From Streptomyces sp. LaPpAH-108 (GTDB taxonomy: Bacteria > Actinomycetota > Actinomycetes > Streptomycetales > Streptomycetaceae), in NCBI RefSeq assembly GCF_000373625.1, contig NZ_KB891999.1:62001-126000 (forward strand): a DNA stretch of 64,000 bases, in the 5' to 3' direction. The translations under genes were made by a program, and so were the position numbers. The notes under the pieces were generated by a model that was given only the letters and a program-made list of their open reading frames with translations, was not told where the DNA came from and made no database searches. Within the stretch, counting starts at the first letter, position 1. Each line of letters begins with the position of its first letter. Below, in pieces: positions 33,417 to 41,949 of this stretch.

Positions 33417-35138
33417 TCACCGGCCCGCGCCCGCCTTCTCGGGCAGATGCAGCCGGGCCATGGTGGCGGCGGTGCCGGGCGGCACCCGGTCGCGGGTGGC
33501 CAGGGAGATCAGCACCATCGCGGCGAATCCGACGGGCACCGACCAGACGGCGGGCCAGGCCAGCAGGGTGTGCGGCCAGCCGGAGCGGGCGCCGCCGACG
33601 ATGGTCGCGGTGACGGCGGTGAGCGCGGAGCCGCCGCCGAGGAGCAGTCCGGCGATCGCGCCGGGCGGGGTGAGGCCGCGCCACCAGATGCCGAGCACGA
33701 GCAGCGGACAGAAGGAGGACGCGGAGACGGCGAAGGCGAGCCCCACCGCGTCGGCCACCGGCAGCTCCCCGACGAAGGCACCCGCGGCGGCGGGCACCGC
33801 GATGGCCGGGACGACGGCGGCCCTGAAGTGCCGCAGGCCCAGGGCGGGCAGCACGTCCTGCGCGAGCACCCCGGCGACCGACATGGTGAGTCCGGAGGCC
33901 GTGGAGAGGAAGGCCGCGCAGGCACCGCCCGCGACCAGCGCGCCGAGCAGATCGCCGCCGACCCCGCCGATCAGCCGCTGGGGCAGGACGAGCACCGCGA
34001 GGTCGGTGTCGCCGGTGAGCAGCAGGTCGGGGGCGTAGAGCCGGGCGAGCGCGCCGTAGAGCGGCATCGGGAGGTAGAAGGCGCCGAGCAGGCCGAGCAC
34101 GATCAGGGTGGTGCGGCGGGCGGCGCGGCCATCGGGGTTGGTGTAGAAGCGCACGACGACGTGGGGCAGGCCCATGGTGCCGAGGAAGGTGGCGAGGATC
34201 AGCCCGTAGGTGGCGTAGAGGCCGTGCTGTTCGCGGTGCGGGGACTGCGGTTGCGCCCAGCTCGACGGGGCGGACCCGGTGGTCGCCCGGTCGGGCAGCG
34301 GGACGCGGGCACCGGCCGGGAAGCGCAGGCTCGTGTGCGCGCCGATCCGGTGGCGGCCCTCGGTGAGCCGGAGCGTGCCGTCCTTCAGGGTGCGCCCGTC
34401 CACGGTCCCGGAGACGGCGCTCACGCGGACCGGTTCGCGCACCGTCACGGCCAGCGCGTGGTCCACACGGACCTCGGTGGAGCGGTGGAAGACCGGACGG
34501 TCGTCCCACACGGGCGCGGGGGCGTGGTCGGAGCGCCAGGCCAGCAGCAGGAACACCACCGGCACCAGCAGTGCGGTGAGTTTGAGCCAGTACTGGAATG
34601 CCTGCACGAAGGTGATGCTGCGCATGCCCCCGGCGGCCACCGCGGCCGTCACCACGGCGGCGACGACCAGGCCGCCGAGCCAGCCCGGCGCCCCGGTGAG
34701 CAGCCGCAACGTCAGCCCGGCACCCCGCAGTTGGGGGAGCAGATAGAGCCAGCCGATGCCGACGACGAGGACTCCGGCGATCCGGCGCACGGCCCGCGAC
34801 TCGAGGCGCGCCTCGGCGAAGTCGGGCAGCGTGTACGCCCCGGAGCGGCGCAGCGGCGCGGCGACGTAGACCAGCAGGACGAGGAACCCGGCCGTGTAGC
34901 CGATCGGGAACCAGAGCATGTCCACGCCCTGGGCGAGGACCAGTCCGGCGATGCCCAGGAAGGAGGCGGCGGAGAGGTATTCGCCGCTCACCGCGAAGGC
35001 GTTGAGGCGTGGGGCGACGGTGCGCGAGGCGACGTAGAAGTCCGAGGTGGTCCGCGAGATCCGCAGGCCCAGCGCGCCGACGAGGGCCGTGGCGAGCACC
35101 ACGGCCGACACTCCGGCGATTCCGTACGTCTGGTTCAA
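33417..35138 (-). CDS. Sodium/solute symporter, acetate/monocarboxylate type
   Basis: A 573-aa SSS-family membrane transporter resembling ActP/MctC. Landmarks are RTTSDFYVASRTVAPRLNAF, ISGEYLSAASFLGIAGL (here VSGEYLSAASFLGIAGL), GGMRSITFVQAFQYWLKL and GLPHVVVRFYTNPDGRAA. A long hydrophilic insertion (about 205-310) sits between helices, as in other actinomycete members. The start is TTG at 35138, overlapping the DUF485-like stop (TTGA), so translation is coupled. Embedded between a LytTR regulator and its kinase, which suggests substrate-induced expression. Acetate, pyruvate or propionate are likely substrates. Confidence 0.9.
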   Translation of the reverse strand: MNQTYGIAGVSAVVLATALVGALGLRISRTTSDFYVASRTVAPRLNAFAVSGEYLSAASFLGIAGLVLAQGVDMLWFPIGYTAGFLVLLVYVAAPLRRSGAYTLPDFAEARLESRAVRRIAGVLVVGIGWLYLLPQLRGAGLTLRLLTGAPGWLGGLVVAAVVTAAVAAGGMRSITFVQAFQYWLKLTALLVPVVFLLLAWRSDHAPAPVWDDRPVFHRSTEVRVDHALAVTVREPVRVSAVSGTVDGRTLKDGTLRLTEGRHRIGAHTSLRFPAGARVPLPDRATTGSAPSSWAQPQSPHREQHGLYATYGLILATFLGTMGLPHVVVRFYTNPDGRAARRTTLIVLGLLGAFYLPMPLYGALARLYAPDLLLTGDTDLAVLVLPQRLIGGVGGDLLGALVAGGACAAFLSTASGLTMSVAGVLAQDVLPALGLRHFRAAVVPAIAVPAAAGAFVGELPVADAVGLAFAVSASSFCPLLVLGIWWRGLTPPGAIAGLLLGGGSALTAVTATIVGGARSGWPHTLLAWPAVWSVPVGFAAMVLISLATRDRVPPGTAATMARLHLPEKAGAGR

Positions 35139-35473
35139 CGCCCGGTCACGTCACCCTCGTTGCGCTCGGCACGCCGGACGTACCAGGCGCCGATGGCCAG
35201 CAGGGCGGGGTACGGCGCGACGCCGAGGGCGAGCCAGACGGCGAGGGGCACGTCGGCATTGCCGGTGGCGGGCAGGAGGTGGAAGAGGACGGGGAGCAGT
35301 CCGAGGAAGAGCGCGAGCAGGGCGGTGACGGTGAGCGCGGCACGCAGCTGACGGTTCATCAACTGTCGTACGGCGAGCCTGTTCTCGAGGGTGTTCGCGG
35401 GTCCGGTGCGGGTGCGCGCGGTCGGCTTCCCCGTGATCACCTCGCGGCGCGGCGGGACGGGCTCCGCACCCAT
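35135..35473 (-). CDS. DUF485-like small membrane partner of the symporter
   Basis: A 112-aa protein with two helices (ALTVTALLALFLGLLPVLFH and AVWLALGVAPYPALLAIGAW), preceded by a basic cytoplasmic RQLMNRQLRAA, and a short charged tail. Its position and size match the DUF485-type protein that accompanies ActP-like symporters. The ATG at 35473 is chosen over upstream starts, which add low-complexity sequence. The last codon overlaps the symporter start. Confidence 0.75.
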   Translation of the reverse strand: MGAEPVPPRREVITGKPTARTRTGPANTLENRLAVRQLMNRQLRAALTVTALLALFLGLLPVLFHLLPATGNADVPLAVWLALGVAPYPALLAIGAWYVRRAERNEGDVTGR

Positions 35474-35590
35474 GACGCACCCCCGAGGCCCCTGGTGATC
35501 GGCTAGTTGCGGCGAGTGTACGCAGCACGTCAGCGGTGAGGTAGCCACCTGACGCGGTTCGGCACACGGTCGCCACAGGGCGGTGCCGCC

Positions 35591-36448
35591 TCAGCGGGGG
35601 CGGTCGGCCGCGCGGGTGGCGCGGCGGGCCAGCAGGTCGCGCAGTTCGCGGGCGTTGCGGCGGCTGACGGCGAGGACGCGGTCACCGACGCGGACGGTCA
35701 CGTTCCCGCCGTCCAGGCGCAGTTCCTCGATGCGGGCGAGGGCCACGAGGTGGCTGCGGTGGATGCGCACGAACCCGTGCGGGCGCCACTGCTCCTCCAG
35801 GGTGGACAGCGGGATGCGGACGAGGTGGCTGCCGTACGGGGTGTGCAGCCGGGCGTAGTCGCCCTGCGCCTCGGCGTGGACGATGTCGGAGACGGGCACG
35901 AAGCGGGTCACCCCGCCCAGTTCCACGGGGACTTGGTCGGTGCCACCGCTTCCTGGTGGAGCGGCGGGGACGGCCGGTCTCGGGCCCTGTCCGGCGCGGG
36001 TCAGTTCGGCCACCCGGCGCACCGCCTCCGCGAACCGCTCGGCGCGCAGCGGCTTGAGGAGGTAGTCGACGGCCTTGAGGTCGAAGGCGCGCAGCGCGAA
36101 GTCCTCGTGCGCGGTGACGAAGATGATGAGCGGCGGGGCGGCGAACCCGCCGAGCAGCCGGGCCAGTTCGAGTCCGCTGAGGCCCGGCATGTGGATGTCG
36201 AGGAAGACGACGTCGATGGCGCCGGTGCCGTCGGGCCCGGCCTCGACCGCCCGGCCGAGCAGCCGCAGCGCCTCGGTGGCGTCCAGGGCGGGCAGCACGT
36301 CGCCGACGCGCGGATCCTCGCCGAGGAGGTACAGCAGCTCTTCGAGGGCGGGTTCCTCGTCGTCCACGGCGAGGACGCGCAACGGGGGCGCGTGCGAAGC
36401 GAGTCGGGCGGTGGGATCGGTCTGCCGTGCCCGTTCCGTGGAACTCAT
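35591..36448 (-). CDS. LytTR-family response regulator
   Basis: A 285-aa DNA-binding regulator. The receiver domain has VLAVDDEEPALEELLYLL and VVFLDIHMPGLSGLELARLL with phospho-acceptor Asp84, Thr in FVTAHEDF and Lys in VDYLLKPL. A linker precedes the LytTR domain (about 178-280): IVHAEAQGDYARLHTPYG and FVRIHRSHLVALARIEELRL. ATG at 36448 or GTG one codon upstream. It precedes the DUF485/symporter/LytS genes by 117 nt and is the cognate regulator of the kinase at 32189. Confidence 0.92.
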   Translation of the reverse strand: MSSTERARQTDPTARLASHAPPLRVLAVDDEEPALEELLYLLGEDPRVGDVLPALDATEALRLLGRAVEAGPDGTGAIDVVFLDIHMPGLSGLELARLLGGFAAPPLIIFVTAHEDFALRAFDLKAVDYLLKPLRAERFAEAVRRVAELTRAGQGPRPAVPAAPPGSGGTDQVPVELGGVTRFVPVSDIVHAEAQGDYARLHTPYGSHLVRIPLSTLEEQWRPHGFVRIHRSHLVALARIEELRLDGGNVTVRVGDRVLAVSRRNARELRDLLARRATRAADRPR

Positions 36449-36595
36449 CACCGCTGCTCTCTGCCCCGACGCGCCCGGTGCGCCGGGCCTTGCCCGAGGA
36501 ATGGTGGTCCAACGGGACCGCCGCCGTCGAGACCTGCGACGACGGCGGTCGTACGGGACGGAGGGGGCACCGGCCGGTCGGGAGAGCCCCGCCCG

Positions 36596-38479
36596 TCAGG
36601 CCACCGCCTCCGCCTCGTCCCGTCGCGCCGCGAACTGCGTCCGGTACAGCTCGGCGTAGCGCCCGCCCGCCGCGAGCAGTTCCTCGTGCGTGCCGCGCTC
36701 CACGATCCGCCCCGCCTCCACCACCAGGATCTGGTCGGCGGCCCGTACGGTGGACAGCCGGTGGGCGATCACCACGGCGGTGCGGTCCCGCAGCGCCTCG
36801 GTCAGGGCCTCCTGGACGGCCGCCTCGGCGGTGTTGTCCAGGTGGGCGGTGGCCTCGTCCAGGATGACGACGCGCTGGCGGGCGAGCAGCAGCCGGGCGA
36901 TGGTCAGGCGCTGGCGTTCGCCGCCGGAGAGCCGGTAGCCGCGTTCGCCGACCACGGTGTCCAGGCCGTCGGGCAGGGAGCGTACGACCTCGGCGAGGCG
37001 GGCCCGGCCGAGCGCGTCCCACAGCTCGGTGTCGGTGGCGTCCGGGGCCGCGAGGAGCAGGTTGGCGCGGACGGTGTCGTGGAAGAGGTGGCCGTCCTGG
37101 GTGACCATGCCGACGGTGGCCCGCAGCGAGGCGCCGGTCAGGTCGCGCACGTCGGTGCCGCCGACACGCACGGCCCCGGCGTCCACGTCGTACAGCCGGG
37201 GCAGCAGGTGGGCGATGGTGGACTTGCCCGCGCCGGAGGAGCCGACGAGGGCGACCGTCTCGCCGGGTGCGGCGCGGAAGGAGATGCCGTGCAGGACCTC
37301 GGCGCCGCTCCGCCGGTCGAGCGCGGCGACCTCCTCCAGGGAGGCGAGGGAGACCTGGTCGGCGGCCGGGTAGCCGAAGCGCACGTCCTCGAACTCGACC
37401 GCGACCGGGCCCTCGGGCACCGGTGCCGCGTCCGGCTTCTCGGTGATGAGGGGCTTGAGGTCCAGCACCTCGAAGACCCGCTCGAAGCTGACCAGCGCGC
37501 TCATGACCTCGACGCGGGCTCCGGCGAGCGCGGTCAGCGGGGCGTAGAGGCGGGTGATCAGCAGGGCGAGGGAGACGACGGCGCCCGCCTCCAGGGTGCC
37601 GTGCAGCGCGAACCAGCCGCCGAGCCCGTAGACCAGCGCGAGGGCCAGGGCGGAGACCAGGGTCAGGGCGGTGATGAACACCGACTGCGCGGTGGCGGTG
37701 CGCACCCCGATGTCGCGGACCCGGCGGGCGCGCGCCGCGAACTGGGCGGACTCCTCCTCCGGCCGTCCGAAGAGTTTCACCAGGGTGGCGCCGGGTGCCG
37801 AGAAGCGCTCGGTCATGCGAGTGCCCATGGCCGCGTCGAGCGTCGCCGCCTCGCGCTGCATCAGGGCCATGCGGTGGCCCATCCGGCGGGCGGGCAGCAC
37901 GAACACCGGGAGCAGGGCGAGTGCGAGCAGGGTGATCTGCCAGGACAGGCCGAGCATGACGGCGAGGGTGAGCAGCAGGGTGACCAGGTTGGTGACCACG
38001 CCGGACAGGGTGCCGGCGAAGGCCCGTTGGGCACCGATCACGTCGTTGTTGAGTCGGCTGACGAGCGCGCCCGTACGCGTACGTGTGAAGAAGGCGACGG
38101 GCATCCGCTGCACATGATCGAAGACAGCGGTGCGCAGATCGAGGATCAGGCCCTCCCCCAGGGTCGCCGACAGCCGTCGGACCAGGACGCCGAGTCCGGC
38201 CTCCGCGACGGCGACCAGCGCGATCAGCACGGCGAGCCGTACCACCGTGCCGGAGTCGTGGCCCGTCACGATGGCGTCGACGACCCGCCCGGCGAGCACC
38301 GGCGTGGCCACCGCGAACAGCGCGGCGACGATCCCGAGCAGCACGAAGCGGAGGATGCCCGCGCGGTGCGGGCGGGCGAAGGCGGCGATACGGCGCACGG
38401 TGGCGCGGGCGAGGGGGCGCTGCTCCTGGGCGTTCAGCACGCTGTGGAGCTGTGTCCACGCGGTGGTCTCCATGCTCAT
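36596..38479 (-). CDS. ABC exporter, fused membrane/ATPase half-transporter
   Basis: A 627-aa type-1 ABC exporter: six membrane helices (about 25-330) and a C-terminal ATPase with Walker A LVGSSGAGKSTIAHLL, signature LSGGERQRLTIARLLL, Walker B VVILDEATAHLD and switch His in VVIAHRLSTVRAA. It functions as a dimer to export lipids or small molecules. The promoter is SoxR-box-like, and the ATG at 38479 lies seven bases after the predicted -10, so the mRNA is probably leaderless; GTG at 38488 is the alternative. From memory, S. coelicolor SoxR targets include an ABC transporter (SCO7008) near the isocitrate dehydrogenase gene, consistent with this arrangement. Confidence 0.9.
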   Translation of the reverse strand: MSMETTAWTQLHSVLNAQEQRPLARATVRRIAAFARPHRAGILRFVLLGIVAALFAVATPVLAGRVVDAIVTGHDSGTVVRLAVLIALVAVAEAGLGVLVRRLSATLGEGLILDLRTAVFDHVQRMPVAFFTRTRTGALVSRLNNDVIGAQRAFAGTLSGVVTNLVTLLLTLAVMLGLSWQITLLALALLPVFVLPARRMGHRMALMQREAATLDAAMGTRMTERFSAPGATLVKLFGRPEEESAQFAARARRVRDIGVRTATAQSVFITALTLVSALALALVYGLGGWFALHGTLEAGAVVSLALLITRLYAPLTALAGARVEVMSALVSFERVFEVLDLKPLITEKPDAAPVPEGPVAVEFEDVRFGYPAADQVSLASLEEVAALDRRSGAEVLHGISFRAAPGETVALVGSSGAGKSTIAHLLPRLYDVDAGAVRVGGTDVRDLTGASLRATVGMVTQDGHLFHDTVRANLLLAAPDATDTELWDALGRARLAEVVRSLPDGLDTVVGERGYRLSGGERQRLTIARLLLARQRVVILDEATAHLDNTAEAAVQEALTEALRDRTAVVIAHRLSTVRAADQILVVEAGRIVERGTHEELLAAGGRYAELYRTQFAARRDEAEAVA

Positions 38480-38486
38480 GAACGGC

Positions 38487-38517
38487 ACCGTAGAACCTCA
38501 AGCTTTGTTGAGGTCAA
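38487..38517 (-). promoter_or_regulatory. SoxR-box-like promoter with 19-bp MerR-type spacing
   Basis: On the minus strand TTGACC (-35, 38512-38517), exactly 19 bp, then TACGGT (-10, 38487-38492). The spacer holds the inverted repeat ACCTCAA-N6-TTGAGGT at 38495-38514, close to the enterobacterial SoxR box CCTCAAGTTAACTTGAGG. Spacing of 19 bp is the hallmark of MerR-family activated promoters. No soxR gene lies in the window. Confidence 0.75.
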
Positions 38518-38589
38518 GGCGTGCGTCGCCCCACCCGCTCCACCGTCCCCAGGAACCTCCCCACCCCGCTCCCCGCGAAGGCTGCCGCC

Positions 38590-39666
38590 ATGACCGCTCC
38601 CGCTCCCGCCCGTCCGCTGCCCGGCCGCAAGCCGCTGTCCGCCCCGCCGCCACCCGCCGTTGGGGCGGCGGGGGAAGCCTCCCCGGGTGTGACGGCGCTG
38701 ACTTCTCCTCCTCCACGGCCGCTGCGGCGCTTCCGTGTCCGCGTCCAGGTCCGCCGCGTGCTGTGCCTGGTGCCGCTGGTGCTGGTCGCCGTGGTCGCGG
38801 TGCGCCACCGCTCGGTCCTGGCCGAGGGGTTCGGGCAGGTGCGCACCGCGTCGTGGCCGTGGCTGCTGGTGGCGGGCGCGGCGACCTGTCTGACCTGGGT
38901 CGCGGCCGCGTGCACCCGCCAGGGCGCGGTCCTGCGCCCGCTGCCCAAACGGCGGCTCCTCGCGACCCAGTTCGCGGCGGGCGCGGCCAACCACCTGCTG
39001 CCCACCGGCCTCGGCGCGAGCGCGGTGAACCTGCGCTTCCTGACCGTGTGCGGGGTGCCCCTGGCCCGCTCCTCGGCCGCGCTCGCCCTGTACCTGCTGG
39101 CCGAGTGCGTGGGCCGCCTCGGCCTCCTGGCCGCGCTCCTGATCGCCTTCCCGGACGCACTGCGCCTGCACCCCGTCCTGCCCGACGGCTCGGCGCTCCC
39201 GCTGCTGCTGGGCGGCGCGGCCCTGGTGACGACGGCGGGCGCCCTCCTGTTCCTGGTACGGCGGCTGCGCGCGACCGTCGCCCGTTTCCTCCGGGAAGCC
39301 CTGGGCGAGGCCCGCTCGGTGCACCGGCGCCCGGCCCGCGCCCTGGCCCTGTGGGGCGGCGCCCTGGCCTTCCCGGCCCTCCAGGCGGCCGGACTCGTCG
39401 CGGTCGGCCGCGCGCTGGAACTTCCGGTCCCGGCCCCCCACGCGGCGCTGGCCTACCTCGCCGCGACCACGGCGGTCGCCCTCGTCCCCACCCCGGGCGG
39501 CATCGGCTCGGTGGAGGCCGCCCTGGTGGTCGCCCTGGTCGCGGCAGGCGGCCCGGCGGCCGTGGCGACGGCGGTGGTCCTGGCGTACCGGATGATCACG
39601 GTGTGGCTCCCCCTGGTGCCGGGCGCGCTGACGCTGGGGGCGTTGGTGCGGCTGCGGGTGATCTGA
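38590..39666 (+). CDS. Flippase-like integral membrane protein (lysylphosphatidylglycerol synthase TM region family)
   Basis: A 358-aa multi-spanning membrane protein (about 7-8 helices) of the LPG_synthase_TM (UPF0104) superfamily. Typical features are FAAGAANHLLPTGLGASAVN near one third and the C-terminal ALVPTPGGIGSVEAALVVAL, the PxPGGxGxxE signature. An N-terminal Pro/Ala-rich segment of about 45 residues precedes the first helix. ATG at 38590 follows GAAGG. No aminoacyltransferase domain is fused, so substrate is unknown; members transport or flip lipids. It is divergent from the ABC exporter. Confidence 0.8.
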   Translation: MTAPAPARPLPGRKPLSAPPPPAVGAAGEASPGVTALTSPPPRPLRRFRVRVQVRRVLCLVPLVLVAVVAVRHRSVLAEGFGQVRTASWPWLLVAGAATCLTWVAAACTRQGAVLRPLPKRRLLATQFAAGAANHLLPTGLGASAVNLRFLTVCGVPLARSSAALALYLLAECVGRLGLLAALLIAFPDALRLHPVLPDGSALPLLLGGAALVTTAGALLFLVRRLRATVARFLREALGEARSVHRRPARALALWGGALAFPALQAAGLVAVGRALELPVPAPHAALAYLAATTAVALVPTPGGIGSVEAALVVALVAAGGPAAVATAVVLAYRMITVWLPLVPGALTLGALVRLRVI

Positions 39667-39682
39667 GCGAAGCGCGGTCCCC

Positions 39683-40336
39683 TCAAGGACGTGGCGAGGG
39701 GTCCTGGTGGTCCTTTCGAGGGCGGATGCCGAGGCGCTCCCAGAGGCCGGCCAGATGTGTGCGCAGGACTTCCTCGGCTTCCCGCCCGGTCAAGTGGCCG
39801 ATGAGCACATGGGTGGTGAGGCCGTCCGCCAGGGCGAGCAGAGCGCGAGCCTCGCGCTGCGGGTCGGGCGGCGTGGCGCCTTCGTCGGCCGAGTCGGTCT
39901 CGGTGGCCTCTGCGATGAGGCGGACGAGGAGGGTCTGGAGGGCCGTGTAGCTGATTCTCAGCGGACCGGCGAGTGACTCGCTGACAGCGGCCTGGGCGAC
40001 GAACGCGAGCCAGATCCGTGCTTCCGCGCGGTGTTCCTCGCGGAGCAGGGCGATCTCGTCGGTCGCGTGGCCCAGGACGGCGGCGGCCGATCGGTCCGGG
40101 CTTGCGGCCAGGCGGTTCCTCACCCGCTCGGTGATGCGCTCGCCGACGTGGTCGACGGCGAAAAGCAGCATCTCCCCCTTGCTGCGGAAGCAGCGCTGGA
40201 CGGCGCCCACGGAGACCTGCGCGCGGGCGGCAACATCACGCATGCTCACCCCCTCCGGCCCGTGTTCGTCGGCGAGGAGGCAGACGGCCTCGGCGATCCG
40301 GCGGCGTCGGCTCTCGTAGTCCACCTGTTTGGGCAT
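39683..40336 (-). CDS. TetR family transcriptional regulator
   Basis: A 217-aa repressor-type protein. The HTH is RRRIAEAVCLLADEHGPEGV, SMRDVAARAQVSVGAVQRCF, RSKGEMLLFAVDHVGERI. A C-terminal helical ligand-binding domain (about 80-200) follows. It is divergent from the amidase gene, and an 18-bp near-perfect palindrome lies between them, 21 bp upstream of its ATG at 40336. It probably represses itself and the amidase/enoyl-CoA hydratase genes. Confidence 0.88.
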   Translation of the reverse strand: MPKQVDYESRRRRIAEAVCLLADEHGPEGVSMRDVAARAQVSVGAVQRCFRSKGEMLLFAVDHVGERITERVRNRLAASPDRSAAAVLGHATDEIALLREEHRAEARIWLAFVAQAAVSESLAGPLRISYTALQTLLVRLIAEATETDSADEGATPPDPQREARALLALADGLTTHVLIGHLTGREAEEVLRTHLAGLWERLGIRPRKDHQDPSPRP

Positions 40337-40356
40337 GCGCGGTCGGCCTCCTTATT

Positions 40357-40374
40357 CCAATACGATCGTATCGG
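40357..40374. promoter_or_regulatory. TetR operator between tetR and amidase genes
   Basis: CCAATACGATCGTATCGG is an 18-bp palindrome with a single mismatched pair and a perfect 12-bp core ATACGATCGTAT. It lies between the divergent TetR and amidase genes, where it can overlap both promoters. Confidence 0.7.
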
Positions 40375-40425
40375 TTCCGGGCTATGGTGCGGACCCGGGT
40401 ACTTCGGCATGCGGAGGAAAGCACG

Positions 40426-41850
40426 ATGATCAGGCAGGACGCCCTGTGGGGCATGACGGCCGCCGCCCAGGCGGAGGCGGTCCGAAGCGGAGAGATCTCG
40501 GCCCTCGAACTGGTCGACAGTCACCTGGCCCGCATCGCCGAGGTCAACCCACGGGTCAACGCGGTCACGCAGCTGATGGCCGAGCGAGCCCGTGAGGCAG
40601 CGGCGCGGACGGACCGGCGGCGAGCGGCGGGCGAAGAACTCGGGCCACTGGCCGGGGTGCCGTTCACGGTGAAGGAGACCACCGCTGTCGAAGGCGTGCC
40701 GACCACGCTCGGAACGGCACGCTTCCGCGACATGGTGGCTCCGGCCGACGCGCCCCCGGTGGCCCGGCTCCGCGCGGCCGGAGCCGTACCGATCGGCCAC
40801 AGCAACATGCCCACCCTGGTCCTGGCCGGGATGCACACCCGCAGCGAACTGTTCGGCGACACCGTCAACCCGTGGGACCGGAGCCGGACCCCGGGCGGCA
40901 GCAGCGGCGGTGACGGAGTGGCCGTCGCCACCGGCATGGCCGCGCTCGGACTCGGCAACGACTCCGGCGGATCGGTACGGATCCCGGCCTCGTTCTGCGG
41001 GGTGACGGGGCTGAAGCCGACCACCGGACGGTTCCCCGCCGACCACCGCGTCCTCGGCCCGGACGACCCGGGCCCGGCCTCACAACTGCTGGTCACCGAC
41101 GGGCCCCTGGCCCGTACGGTCGCCGACCTGCGACTGGCGTACGAGACACTGGCCGGGACCGACCCCCGCGATCCACGGGCCGTTCCCGTGCCCCTCTACG
41201 GCGAGCCGCTGCCGGGGCCGCTCAAGGTCGCGGTCGTCGCCGACCCCGGAGGCCACGGCGTCCACCCGGCGGTCCGCGGGGCCGTCACGGCGGCGGCGGA
41301 CGCGTTGCGCGACGCGGGGTACGACGTACGGGAGTTGGCCGACGTTCCGCGACTGGACGAGGCACTCGAGGCGTACGGCCGGATCACCGTGACCGAGTTC
41401 GCGCCGACCTGGCCGGTGGTGCGCAAGCTGCTCGGCGAAGGCCAGGACCGCTACATCCGGTGGGCCATGGAGAAGACCCCGCCCGCGACCGCCGCGGAAC
41501 TCACGAAGCTGATGGGGACCTGGCTCACCATCCGCCGTTCCTGGGCGGAGTTCCTCCACGCATACCCGCTCCTGCTCGGGCCGGTGTTCACCGAGCCGCC
41601 CGTCGAGCCGGGCCTGGAGTCACGTGACGAAGCGGGACGGGAACGGGTCGCCTCGGGCATGCGCCTGTGCACGGTGACCAGCTTCGTGGGCGTGCCCGCG
41701 GTAGCCGTACCGACCGGAGTCCACGACGGACTGCCGTCCGGCGTGCAGATCATCGGGCGCGCCTTCCGGGAAGACCTGTGCCTGGCCGCCGCCCAGGAGA
41801 TCGAGGACCGCCTCGGCGTGCTCACACCGATCGACCCGCGCCGCGGGTGA
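40426..41850 (+). CDS. Amidase (amidase signature family)
   Basis: A 474-aa hydrolase of the amidase-signature family, acting on amide bonds. The Ser-cisSer-Lys triad is readable: Lys83 in LAGVPFTVKETTAVEG, cis-Ser157 in TPGGSSGGDGVAVATG, and nucleophile Ser181 in NDSGGSVRIPASFCGVTGLK. The ATG at 40426 has GGAGGAAA just upstream. Enoyl-CoA hydratase starts 99 nt downstream in the same direction. The divergent TetR gene and palindrome imply inducible expression. GatA is excluded because no gatB/gatC adjoin; substrate unknown. Confidence 0.9.
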   Translation: MIRQDALWGMTAAAQAEAVRSGEISALELVDSHLARIAEVNPRVNAVTQLMAERAREAAARTDRRRAAGEELGPLAGVPFTVKETTAVEGVPTTLGTARFRDMVAPADAPPVARLRAAGAVPIGHSNMPTLVLAGMHTRSELFGDTVNPWDRSRTPGGSSGGDGVAVATGMAALGLGNDSGGSVRIPASFCGVTGLKPTTGRFPADHRVLGPDDPGPASQLLVTDGPLARTVADLRLAYETLAGTDPRDPRAVPVPLYGEPLPGPLKVAVVADPGGHGVHPAVRGAVTAAADALRDAGYDVRELADVPRLDEALEAYGRITVTEFAPTWPVVRKLLGEGQDRYIRWAMEKTPPATAAELTKLMGTWLTIRRSWAEFLHAYPLLLGPVFTEPPVEPGLESRDEAGRERVASGMRLCTVTSFVGVPAVAVPTGVHDGLPSGVQIIGRAFREDLCLAAAQEIEDRLGVLTPIDPRRG

Positions 41851-41949
41851 CCCGACTCGACCGGTTCTCCCGCTCCGGGCCGCGCGAGCGGAGTATGGGA
41901 CCGCACAACCCGAGAAGACCGTGATCACCGAGCGAGGAGAAGAGCAGCC

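Noticed and set aside
35750..38593. Plus-strand ORF of 947 codons opposite LytTR and ABC genes
   Set aside because: Antisense shadow spanning two unrelated minus-strand genes.
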